In this document: in pieces, positions 20,901 through 30,879 of the stretch
Layout: each line of letters begins with the position of its first letter
Position numbering within the stretch: the stretch's first letter is position 1
Origin: Branchiostoma floridae
Taxonomy: Eukaryota > Chordata > Leptocardii > Amphioxiformes > Branchiostomatidae
NCBI RefSeq assembly: GCF_000003815.2
Contig: NC_049996.1
Coordinates: 13,737,297-13,801,296, forward strand
Reading direction: 5' to 3'
Length of the DNA stretch: 64,000 nucleotides
Notes under the pieces: model-generated
The model's input: only the letters and a program-made list of their open reading frames with translations
Database searches by the model: none
Told to the model about the DNA's origin: nothing
Translations under genes and position numbers: made by a program

Positions 20901-23900
20901 TACCAGGGAGTGACATACTTCACCTGTGTTCGTGGGTACACTCCTGTAGGTGTAAAGAGCATCAGGTGCCAGGAAGACGGTACATGGAGTGACAGGGTTC
21001 CTACTTGCCAAGGTACATGTAAGGTTTTGATCTTTTTGTAGCTTCGTTGTACGGAATAATGCATATCGACATATGTCCATGTTAAACCAGACTTCTGTAT
21101 TTGCATTGTTTTAAATGATTTATACTGAATTTTAACACATATGTATCCCACAGGTCTGATTATCTACTTTTATACCTTAGCGTTATAATAAAAGGGCACT
21201 TGAGCGTTATGATAAAAGGGCATGACCAAGTTGAACAATATTATCGATGGGGTTGCTCCTCTACATATATGGTTTTACCTCACACGGTAGCTATTTCTAT
21301 ACCATATCTATCTATCTGAATATGAGCATTCAAAGTAAAGGCACATGGTCAGATGGTTTCTGTATGGTGTAAATGCAATTTAAAGCCTTCAATGTCATTT
21401 GGTCTTTCTGTATAACATCCATATTTAGGTTTAATTTTATCAAGATTGGGATAAAAAACTACTATATTATAATTTCAGACTAAATAAAATATAACTGGCC
21501 GCATGATTTCTGTCATTAAAATGTTCAGAAACAATGTAAATGTCCATGAAATGTTTTGTAACCAAATGATGGCATTTGTTTTGCCCCTCTCTGTTTTACA
21601 GCTATAAAATGTACCAAGCTGACATCCCCAGCAAACGGTGCCGTGACTGGCTCCAACTCCTACGGAGACGTGGCCACCTTCACCTGTAACCCAGGATACA
21701 AGCTGGTCGGTACTTCTACACGTACCTGTCAGTCTGACGGGACTTGGAGCGGAGGTTCTCCAACATGTACAGGTAGGTTTATCATATTTGATAACATTAG
21801 CTGACATTACATAACAAACGGCAAGCCTTTGCCCAGATGCCACCAAACACAACATCATATATTGTAATTATATAACTAGGTGATGTCATTTTGTCTCCTC
21901 TGCACAGCTGTTCAATGTACCAAGCGGACACCCCCAAAAAACGGTGCCGTGACTGGCTCCAACTCGTACGGAGACGTGGCCACCTTCACCTGTAACCCAG
22001 GATACAAGCTGGTCGGTACTTCTACACGTACCTGTCAGTCTGACGGCACTTGGAGTGGAGGATCTCCAACATGCACAGGTAGGTTTATCATATTGGTAAC
22101 ATTAGTTGACATTATGTAGCATCTCTCACTATTATGTATTTTGTACCATGTATATAAATTGTGTATATAAACTTATTAGGACTTAAAATGAATATATATA
22201 AACTGTATATACTTTGTCTGACCCTTGCCTCTTCCCTCATGACCTCAATGAAAAGCTGTCTGCATGCCGATTTGAGCTTACATGAATAAACAAGGTTAAA
22301 AGAAACAAACATTACAGAGCAAACAGTAAGCCTGTTCTTATATGTCACCAAACATGCATTACAAACATCCTTTTCAGGGAATCTACCAAGAATATAGTGC
22401 CATTATCCAACCCACCCACCAATTCTATGCTGAGTATAAATCAAAACTTTTTAAGGCTTGGTGTCGAACGCAGTCCTGTCAGATATATATTTCATCACAC
22501 AATACTTCGTGGATTCTATAAATATTTCACAGAATCAAAAACATTACGTCCATTGGAAAGTTCCATACCCTAGAAGAACGATGGAATATGACCCACGTAG
22601 GCATAGCCATCCATGATTCCAAAATGAGGACAAAATCCGCTCTGTCATGCTAGACAGTACCTCGTGACGAGCCTTGTGCCATCTCTCCAAGGATGAACTG
22701 ATTTTTTAGTTGTGAATTTTTCTATATCCGTTCATCAGAATTGTTAATTTTCGTCGGTCTATGTTTCAGCTGTGCAATGCCCAACACTGAGGCGTCCAGC
22801 CTTTGGCTATATGATAGGATCCACGACGTCCTATCAAGGATCGACTCGCTTCACCTGTTACCGCGGGCACAAACTTGTAGGTGTAAAGAGCATCAGGTGC
22901 CAGGAAGACGGTACATGGAGTGACAAGGTCCCTACTTGCCAAGGTACAGGTAAAGTTGTGATCTTTTAGCTTTAGTGTATACAAAGAGTGTAAATCAACT
23001 GATGTACGTGCTAAACTAGATTTCTGTATTTGTATTGTATAAGTCGTTTATAATGATTCTTCTGAATTACACACAGTTACCTCAGCGTTATAATAAAAGG
23101 GCATGCCCAAGTTGAACTGATTTTTAGTGGTGGTGAATTTTTCTCTATCACATGAATCATAATTGTTCATTTTATTCGATTCTAGCTGTGCTATGCCCAA
23201 CACTGAGGTGTCCAGCCAATGGTGACAAGAGAGGTTCCACATCCTACCCAGGATCGACTCGTTTCACCTGTGACCGCGGTTACAAACTCGTGGGGGCGAA
23301 AAGTACCAGTTGCCAGGCAGACGGTACATGGAGTGACAGGGTTCCTACATGCGAAGGTTACTAAAAAGTCCCCTCTTTGTTATTTTACCCGAGTAAAATT
23401 ACTACCTTTATGCGTTTATTTGCGTGCACTGAACCAGATGATTTCTGTCCGTAAAAAGCTCAGAAAACTCGAGGATGTCATTTTGTTTTGTTTCTCTGTA
23501 CAGCTACACGATGCCCAAAGCTGACACCCCCAACAAACGGTGCCGTGACTGGCTCCAACTCCTACGGAGACGTGGTCATCTTCGCCTGTAACCCAGGATA
23601 CAAGCTGGTCGGTACTTCAACACGTACCTGTCAGTCTGTCGGGACTTGGAGCGGAGGTTTTCCAACATGCAAAAGTAGGTTATTAAGAAGGGAAAAAAGA
23701 ATTGCCAATAAATGAAACAAATATTCTATACACGCCCATAGCTGCCATTGTGAAGCTACATGCTTGGTGTTGATTCTGTCATGTGAAATCTGCGATTTGA
23801 TTTCTTAAGGTTGGGATTAAAAAAAAACTGTCCTATGATAATGTCAGACTAAATTAATAGGTAATGTCTGCGTGATGTCTGTCAGCAGAATGTTCAAAAA

Positions 23901-25828
23901 TGTTTTGTAACCAAATGATAGGATTTTTTGTCTCTTTCTGTACAGTTGTACAATGTACCAGGCTGACACCCCCAGCAAACGGTGTAATGTATGGCTCCAA
24001 CTCCTACGGACACCGGGCCACCTTCACCTGTAACCCAGGATACAAGCTGGTCGGTACTTCTACACTTACCTGTCAGTCTGACGGGACTTGGAGCGGAGGA
24101 TCACCAACATGCAGAGGTATGTTATTAAGAAGGGATGCCGATAAATGAAACAAATTTTCTATACACGCCTACAGATGCCATTGTGGAGCTATATCCTTGG
24201 TGTTGATTTTGTCATGTGTGAAATCTGTGATTTAATTCTAATTGATTAAGGTTGGGATAAAAGCTATCCTATGATAATGTCAGACTAAACTAGTAGGTTA
24301 ATGGCTGCGTGATGTCTGTCAGTAGAAAGTTCAGAAATGTTTTGTAACCAAATGATGGTATTTTTTCTTTCTTTACAGTTGCGCAATGTACCATGCTGCC
24401 ACTCCCATCAAACGGTGCCGTGACTGGCTCCAACTCGTACGGGGGCGTGATCACCTTCATCTGTAACCCAGGATACAAGCTGGTCGGTACTTCTACACGT
24501 ACCTGTCAGTCTGACGGGACTTGGAGTGGGAAATCACCAACATGTACAGGTAATCGAGAAAATAAAGATAGAAAAATGTTTGAGAACTACTTGTATCCAG
24601 TGATACGTTTACTGAAATATAGTATACTAAAAATTCCTCTGTGGGACTTTCAGCTGAATGCAGAAATGGCTACCAATTGCTTGCTCAAACCTGCTTCCGG
24701 GTTTCTCGTGACAAGAAGAACCACGATGACGCCCTGGCAGCCTGTGAGAATGAGGAAGCCACACTAGCCATGCCCAAGACGAAGGAATTGGACGTCTCGC
24801 TTAGAAACTGGGTCAGCAAGTTTGGAAGGTCTCAGGACTTCTGGATCGGTCTGAAGCATGGCCGTGGCAGAATCTGGCAATGGTCAGATGGGTCTAGATT
24901 AGACGACCATGACTACAAGGTACGTTATTACCACCTGTGTGCTGTCGATTAAGAGTTGAGAAGGCAATATACAATCCTAATTCCTAAATACATAATTTAT
25001 CTTTCAGGGCTGTCTGTCCTTTAATGATATTACTCCAACATCTGTGTCTCCTGACGAAGGTTGTTGAAAGACCAATATCATATCCTTCTACCTGATTCTT
25101 ATTTTGGTATAAAGGTGTCTTTGTGTATAAAAGTATGATTTTTTTCTCGACATAAGCACACACACACAAACTTGGTCTTCTCAAAACTCAAATGCCAAAT
25201 ATCATAATGGTTACAATATGTACAGAGATTTTTCTGTTATGATTCCCACAAAAATGTGAAAACACAATCACAACAGCAGAAAGACACACACAAAACAGTA
25301 CCTCCATAGATAATATCATCATTGTCATTGTTCATAGAACTAATTACAATGATAGTTGTTCTTACCAGTCATTATCATCACTGTTTCTGCTACTGTTGTC
25401 CTCGCTGGGTTATGTAAATATCTGAGTCTTTATTTTCATTCCGAGAAAGGAAATGGGTATAGAAAAGGACACAGATTAAATATAACTGGATCATCTTACA
25501 TTTGTTGACATTGAACTATCTATCTTTTCATTAGGGATGGAATCCAGGAGAGCCAAAGGTAACTCAGTTCCTCAAGTCAGCATGGTGGTCAAAAGGAGCA
25601 GGGTGTGTACAGTACTGGGCAGGAGGCACTGGTACCCATATGTGGGTCGATACTGTGTGCAGCCGTACCAAAAGGTACATCTGTCAAGCTTCTCGGAGTC
25701 TGATCCCACGAGAAAGTGTGAAAACCGGAGATGAAGGTCAATCATTTACTAAATATCCCCTCTTTGTTATTGTACCCGAGTACAGCTACTACTTTAATGG
25801 GTTTATTTGCGTGCTTCAAACGAGATGA
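17998..25828 (+). CDS. Gene B: type II receptor, 9 CCP + CTLD
   Basis: Proposed exons: 17998-18043, 19520-19713, 20176-20647, 20842-21012, 21602-21772, 21908-22078, 22770-22943, 23186-23356, 23504-23674, 23946-24116, 24379-24549, 24654-24919, 25535-25828. About 880 residues, all phases consistent. Cytosolic tail of about 15 residues plus juxtamembrane segment, one membrane helix, a Thr-rich stalk, nine CCP domains and a C-terminal CTLD with no frameshift. The CTLD frame stays open past the position where C and D stop, to TGA at 25826-25828; alternatively a weak phase-1 GT at 25737 could splice to the CCP exon at 25920. No signalling motif is visible in the short tail. Best-preserved member of the plus-strand arm. 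Confidence 0.75.
18070..18206. mobile_element. Fold-back MITE with TA duplication, intron 1 of gene B
   Basis: Ends CAGTAGAAGCC and GGCTTGTACTG are inverted repeats extending through GTTAGTTGCAC/GTGCAACTAAG, flanked by TA on both sides. TA duplication and CAGT termini fit the Tc1/mariner-pogo group. Gene A lacks it. Partial relatives lie at 48747-48879 (gene C) and 56815-56849 (gene D). Confidence 0.75.
18324..18360 (+). CDS. Possible alternative first exon of gene B
   Basis: A short ATG-started frame (MPVSHSSQDVNK) ends AAAG before GT in phase 1, the same border as exon 1. It is a duplicate of the exon 1 ending, parallel to 4452-4545 in gene A. The longer upstream frame seen in A is broken here by a small deletion. 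Confidence 0.25.
18940..19280. repeat. Dispersed intronic repeat
   Basis: Contains CCTGCAGATCCACAGAAAGG and is related to 5085-5420 in the paralogous intron of gene A. No coding capacity. Confidence 0.4.
19520..19713 (+). CDS. Gene B transmembrane exon
   Basis: Phase 1 in, phase 0 out (GTTAGT). Encodes DTNDAANTSG, CKMAISRYR, then the hydrophobic helix VFTIITMAAVALVAAG through VVMYLTV and TPNRQADIN. Closely similar to the gene A exon. No charged residue within the helix. Confidence 0.8.
20176..20647 (+). CDS. Gene B Thr-rich stalk plus first CCP
   Basis: Phase 0 in (CCACAG), phase 1 out (GTAGGT). About 13 copies of a degenerate VTTTLPQ/VTTKPLQ repeat precede a CCP that starts CSKLPPPGNG and ends PPTC. 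The repeat number differs from gene A, as expected for a mucin-like stalk that grows and shrinks by slippage. Confidence 0.75.
20842..24549 (+). CDS. Gene B array of eight CCP exons
   Basis: Eight phase 1-1 exons: 20842-21012, 21602-21772, 21908-22078, 22770-22943, 23186-23356, 23504-23674, 23946-24116, 24379-24549. Each encodes one sushi domain with four cysteines and DGTWS (VGTWS in the sixth). Exons 1, 4 and 5 are of the KSIRC/KSTSC subtype; exons 2, 3, 6, 7 and 8 are of the TRTCQSDG subtype, which is nearly identical in nucleotide sequence from exon to exon. The 22770 exon has one extra codon. CCPs are rod-like spacers that also bind ligands in complement and adhesion proteins. Confidence 0.8.
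24654..24919 (+). CDS. Gene B CTLD exon 1
   Basis: A 266-base phase 1-0 exon closely matching 12331-12596 of gene A: AECRNGYQLLAQTCFRV, DDALAACENEE, LAMPKT, DFWIGL, WQWSDGS. Acceptor CTTTCAG, donor GTACGT. Confidence 0.8.
25535..25828 (+). CDS. Gene B CTLD exon 2
   Basis: In frame from GWNPGEPK through GCVQYWAGG, THMWVDTVC and RYICQAS, so all CTLD cysteines are present. The sugar-site triplets are unusual: EPK where EPN/QPD is expected, and WVD where WND is expected, so classical Ca-dependent mannose or galactose binding is unlikely. The stop codon used by the other genes after QxS is lost by a small shift. Confidence 0.65.
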   Translation, partial: GWNPGEPKVTQFLKSAWWSKGAGCVQYWAGGTGTHMWVDTVCSRTKRYICQASRSLIPRESVKTGDEGQSFTKYPLFVIVPEYSYYFNGFICVLQTR

Positions 25829-25919
25829 TTTCTGTCCGTAAAAAGTTAAGAAATTTTGCAAATGCATTTGAAATGTTTTGTAACTCGAGGACGGCATCTT
25901 GTTTTGTTTCTCCATACAG

Positions 25920-26090
25920 CTATACGATGCCCAACGCTGACACCCCCAGCAAACGGTGCTGTGAAAAGCCCCAACTCCTACAGAAGCGTGGCCACCTTCA
26001 CTTGTGACACAGGGTACAAGTTGGTCGGTACTTCTACACGTACCTGTCAGTCTGACGGCACTTGGAGTGGAGGATCTCCAACATGCAAAG
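25920..26090 (+). CDS. CCP exon downstream of the gene B CTLD
   Basis: An intact 171-base phase 1-1 sushi exon ([37 protein letters not shown]) with good borders, located after the CTLD rather than before it. Either an extension of gene B via a weak donor at 25737, or the leftover of a third, mostly deleted receptor copy. The sequence upstream of it (from about 25740) aligns with the intron upstream of 23504, which supports duplication of an intron plus CCP exon. Confidence 0.5.
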
Positions 26091-26204
26091 GTAGGTTTAT
26101 CATATTTGATAACATTAGCTGACATTGCATAACAAACGGCAAGCCTTTGCCCAGATGCCACCAAAGACAACATTATATATGGTAATTATAGAACTAAGTG
26201 ATGA

Positions 26205-26354
26205 CACGTCAAACAAACGGTGCGGTGACAAGCTCCAACTACTACGGAGACGTGGCCATCTTCATCTGTAAACCAGGATACAAGCTGGTCGGTAATTCTA
26301 CACGTATCTGTCAGTCTGACGGCACTTGGAGTGGAGGGTCTCCGACATGCAAAG
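26205..26354 (+). pseudogene. CCP exon with deleted 5' end
   Basis: Aligns with the CCP exon at 21908 from the SNSYGDV-equivalent onward ([26 protein letters not shown]), but a deletion has removed the acceptor and first cysteine. The flanking intron matches that before 21908 up to the breakpoint. Confidence 0.65.
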
Positions 26355-26899
26355 GTAGCTGAATCATTTTTAATTTAATTACACTAGCTGAGATTACAGA
26401 GTAAATGGTTGCCTCCAAACACAACATGTAATGTTGCAACTGTTGTACAACGGACATCCAGGGCCGGGAATCTACCAAGAACATAGCACCATTATCAAAA
26501 CCCACAGTTTGTAGACTAGAAATCAGACCATCGTAAGGCTTGATAGTAAAACTTCCCACAATGCCTTGGTACATCCCTGACAACCACATATTTCTTCATG
26601 CAATACTTTGAATACTTCGAAGAGTCAACAACATTACATCTGTTTGACTTTTCCATGACCTAGACGAATGATGGAATATGACCTACGTAGGCACGGCCGC
26701 CCGTCCTTGGCACTTAGATGATGATCAAGGAGGACACAGGAATTCAGCATGGCGAACGCACCCTGTCATGCTGTCATTCTGGAAAGGAACTTGTATAGTT
26801 GTTAAGTGCCTGATGGCACCTAAGGATGAAGTGATTTTTTTAATGGTGACTTTTTCACATTAATCATAATTGTTTAATTTCTTCAATTCTATACTTCAG

Positions 26900-27070
26900 C
26901 TGTACAGTGCCCAACACCGAAGCGTCCAGCCAATGGGGGCAAGAGTGGTTCCACGTTCTACCGGGGAGTGACTTACTTCAACTGCAACCGTGGGTACAGA
27001 CTTGTAGGTGCGAACAGCATCAGGTGCCAGGCAGACGGTACATGGAGCGGCAGTGTTCCCACCTGCAAAG
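26900..27070 (+). CDS. Orphan CCP exon (third receptor copy)
   Basis: An intact phase 1-1 sushi exon (VQCPTPKRPANG, YFNC, SIRCQADGTWS, PTC) with acceptor CTTCAG and donor GTGAGG. No CTLD exon 1 follows; instead a G-rich repeat begins. Reading through the donor gives a charged, repeat-derived sequence that is not a real domain. Confidence 0.5.
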
Positions 27071-27079
27071 GTGAGGATC

Positions 27080-27835
27080 AAAGCTGGGTGGAAGTGTTGG
27101 AAAGAAGGGCAGAAAAGATGGAAAAAAGGGGGGAACAGATGGAAAAAAGGGCGGAAGAGATGGTAAAAAGGGCGGAAGAGATGGAAAAAAGGGGGAAAGA
27201 GACGAAAAGACGGTGGGAAGGAAAGATAAGCTGGGGTTAAGCATGACAAGCTGGAGAGAAGTGTGAAAAGCTGTGGGGAAAACATGACAGGCTGGGGGGG
27301 GGATTAAAAGCGTGGGGAAAACATGAAAAGCTGGGGGGAAAGCAAGACAAGCTGGGGGGAAAACATGACAAGCTGGAGGGTAAGCATGAAAAACTGGAAG
27401 GAAAGCGTGAGAAGCTGGAGGGAAAACATGGCAAACTGGGGGTAAGCATGAAAAGCGGGGGGGGGGGCATGACAAGCTGTTGGAAAAGCATGACAAATGG
27501 GGGAAAGCATGACAAATGGGGGTTGGGGTGACGGAGTGTGAAAAGCTAGCTGGGAGGAAAGCATGGCAAGCTGGGGGGAAAGCGTGACAAGCTGGGGGGG
27601 GGGGTGACATGACAAGCTGGTGGAAAGCATGGCAACATGGGGGTAAAGTATGGCAACCTGGGGGAAAGCATGAGAGGCTGGGGGAAAGCATGGCAAGTTT
27701 GGGGGAAAACATGACAAGCTGGGGGGGGGGGGGCATGGCAAGCTGGGGGGAAACATGGCAAATTAAGCTGGGAGAAAGCATGGAAAGCTTGGAGGAAAAT
27801 GTGAAAAGCTGGAAAAACATTAGATTTCCTCCGGC
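27080..27835. repeat. Purine-rich, G-tract minisatellite
   Basis: Degenerate 20-24 bp units such as AAAGCATGACAAGCTGGGGG, with G runs up to 12, after an initial GGAAAAAAGGG stretch. The plus strand is almost pure purine plus scattered T/C. It occupies the place where CTLD exons would be expected, and beyond it (from about 27840) the sequence again matches the 3' flank of gene A. Long Pro/Cys/Phe-rich ORFs on the minus strand are artefacts. Potential for G-quadruplex or R-loop formation. Confidence 0.8.
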
Positions 27836-28428
27836 AGGCTCGAGGTTGTCAGGGAAAAGGTAAAATGGAAGTACATAATACAATCGAGAGCTTTAGAAGT
27901 GTTGCCTAGTTTAATATGGAGATGGACCAACTGCTATTTCAGTCTTTTTGTAATTTCAGTAACACATTCATTTATGTAACTCATTCAGTTTAAAACATGC
28001 ATGAAATGATATTTTATTTGCTCATCAAATGGCATCACGTTAAAATTAAATCATGTTTAAGTTTTCAGACGTAATCTATTGCTTCATTTGTATGCACCTG
28101 TCATTGATCTTATTGAGTGAATAATATGGGGTAAAATGTTGTGGTTCGTATAGAAGTAATATACAAATAACCCTATGGTCTTGAGTGAACACATCCTTCA
28201 AAACCCTATTATACCACATCATTAAATGATTTTGTATGTTAAAGTAGTCAGAGTTCAGAGATCAAGCAGAATTTCGAAAAGTTTTTAAAAGCAAAACTTT
28301 AAAAGCAAAACGTACAAAGAAAGTAATAGTGGTTATAATTAGCTCACCAAATCAGCATTACCCAATGTATAGATGTAAAAATACCAGGACATTAGTTGGG
28401 TCCATTACGTCTCAAATGCGTTTTTAGA

Positions 28429-28495
28429 GTTTGGCCAACAACTCCTATGTGGGATGATACTGGATGTCGTTATAACAGAATGTACATCTGCTGAG
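28429..28495 (+). pseudogene. CTLD exon 2 remnant
   Basis: Encodes [16 protein letters not shown] followed by TGA, the last piece of a CTLD, with no upstream half. The GAGTTTGGCCAAC block just before it also precedes the smaller relic at 13966 downstream of gene A. Confidence 0.65.
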
Positions 28496-29395
28496 TGTCT
28501 TAAAAGCTGCCCTGCATAAGAAGAGAAAGCTCAAAACTTTTTACAAGCTTAAAGGTTGATGGTTTGCTTAATATGGAGAAGGACCAATTAGTAATTGCAT
28601 GGATGTCAACAGCATCAAGAAGTTTAAATGTGTTCAGTTTACGATCATACTTCCAGCTGTTGTAAGTTGAGACATGGCATGTCATACATGTACTTACCTA
28701 ATTTTATATATTACATTACATGGTAATGAGGACAGTGCTTTGTTATGTCAATAGTATTGTTGTTTCAACGTATCTGTTGTTATAGTGTTTGTGTAATTGA
28801 TCAATATACAAAAGTTGTATAACTGGCAACTTTTGTTTATCCATTTACCAATTTGAAATCTTATGGTAAAATCAGAATATCATAATCTATATTGCTTTTC
28901 AATTAACTCAGACTGTGGTGACGTGAATCTTTCATGTATTTCGTTCATTTAGTCAAAGTAAGGGGTTTGACATAAGACCGTGCTTTTAAAGTAACTGTGG
29001 TTTAAAGTGCTATGGTAAAAGTTAACATTGAAATGTAAAAATAATAATATTTATAGCAACGTGGGATGCTCTATATTGATGTTTTATCAAGACTTCAGAA
29101 ACATTGTTGACTCACAAGAATTCAGAAATATTATAGCAGCTTAAAGAACGTTTAAGTCAACACGTATGACAAGTAAGAATGTTAAGCACATACGATTAGC
29201 ATTACGTAATAAAATCAAAAGAAAACACCAGTTCATTTGTCAGCAACATTGTTATTCTTTAACGTTTACTCTAACAAAATGGAATCAACAAGGTGTTATG
29301 CTAGGTCAATATCACTTTAAAAGCGTGAACAACAATTAGACATTTTTGCGAAAATGCAGAATATGTCCCCTGTAGCCTTTGTAGACTTCTCCCCC

Positions 29396-30361
29396 TTAAC
29401 CCTATTCAGACCGGGCTTTTTTGGTCATCCCTGGACCGGGGGGGGGGGGGGGGGCTTTTGAGGCCCTCCACTTGTAAGTCCTTTAACTCATGAACGACGT
29501 GCCGTAGGGCCACCAAATTTTCAGAACATGATATCGACATAATATCTGACGAGTATTTGACGTTTGACGTTACTTCAACGTAAGATGACGTAATTATGAC
29601 GTCATCAATTTGATTATATTGGCCGGACCCATGAAAAACGGGTATTCTCAGACTTCAAGTTATACTACAAAAATGTAACAACAAGTGCAGGTAACAGAAT
29701 AAAAATGTTTATTACGACTCGTATTGCCAATAGCAACATCGATGACGTCATGATGACGTCATAAAATGACGTAATGCACATCTAAGATACGAGTCAGGCT
29801 CCGCCATATTATATCCACTACCTTGAATTTTTTAAACTACTTTTTTTGCAACAAATAATCACAAAGGGCAATGTAAATAGACTAAATTCATTCATCTAGA
29901 TGGGTTTTGATGAAAAAATACCAGGTAGTTACAAATTTTAGGGGATAATTAGCTTGTTATTCTTGATCTGGCCATACGGTCCGCCATCTTGGATTTTGGG
30001 CTGATGACGTCATCAAATTAGCATAATTTATGCATATTTAATTATGAAAGATATGGTAAATAATATATGATTTTATTTATGTAACAAAATAGCAGTAATA
30101 TAGCAAATAAATGTGAAAAATAGATTGTTAGAACCAAAAATAGTGATTTTTGGCAAAACTGCCTGTCAGTAAACGGTTGCCATGGCAACACGAAAAAAAT
30201 GGAAAATTTATCAAACTTCGCTAAATTGTTGCCAACAATATTTTACGAAAACTCCCCAAATTTGGGGGTTTTAGCGTAAGGCCTTTTGGCGTTATAGGAC
30301 ATCGAAGTTGGGGCAGGCCTCAAAAGCCCCCCCCCCCCCCCCCCGGTCTGAATAGGGTTAA
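29396..30361 (+). mobile_element. Non-autonomous piggyBac-like element, copy 2 (966 bp)
   Basis: Flanked by TTAA, termini CCCTATTCAGACCGGG and its inverse, and homologous along its length to 14973-15937 but inverted. Four perfect TGACGTCA palindromes at 29597, 29743, 29754 and 30005. No ORF. Its flank lies only about 100 bp from the position equivalent to copy 1. Confidence 0.85.
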
Positions 30362-30879
30362 AACTATATCATTGTAAATTGTGATGTGGCCCCAGGTCAT
30401 CAACATGTTTTGTGAAACTTTTAGTGTAAAATGAAAGATGCACAATTCTCTTCACAAAATCTATTTTTGTCTCTTTTTGTGAATGGATGTAATATGCCCA
30501 TTCTAAAGTATACGCCCATTAAGTATACGCACATAAACAAGTATTGCATAGCTATAGTTTATGCAGAAGAAAGAAGACGAAGAGCAAACCAGTGAAAACA
30601 ATTATACTGAGATTTTGGTAAATTGGGAATTGTGAATTCAACCACCGTAAGAGAAGACAAGACAAGAACACGCGCAGGTTATATAAGTATGATGAGATAA
30701 AGAAAAATAAAGGTTGCCGAAAATCTAGAGCTAATGATAAAATTGCTATCGCTGAAAATACCCAAATATGGAGTATATGATACGTACATTCTTCAGATGA
30801 TCATATGATTTAACATGAGCATATTAAAGGAATAGCATTCAGAACAACGTTGAAGAATTTGCTAAGGGTAATGCTCTAT

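Noticed and set aside
27020-27883. 287-codon Pro/Phe/Cys-rich minus-strand ORF
   Set aside because: It is the complement of the G-rich minisatellite; composition follows the repeat and there is no conserved domain.
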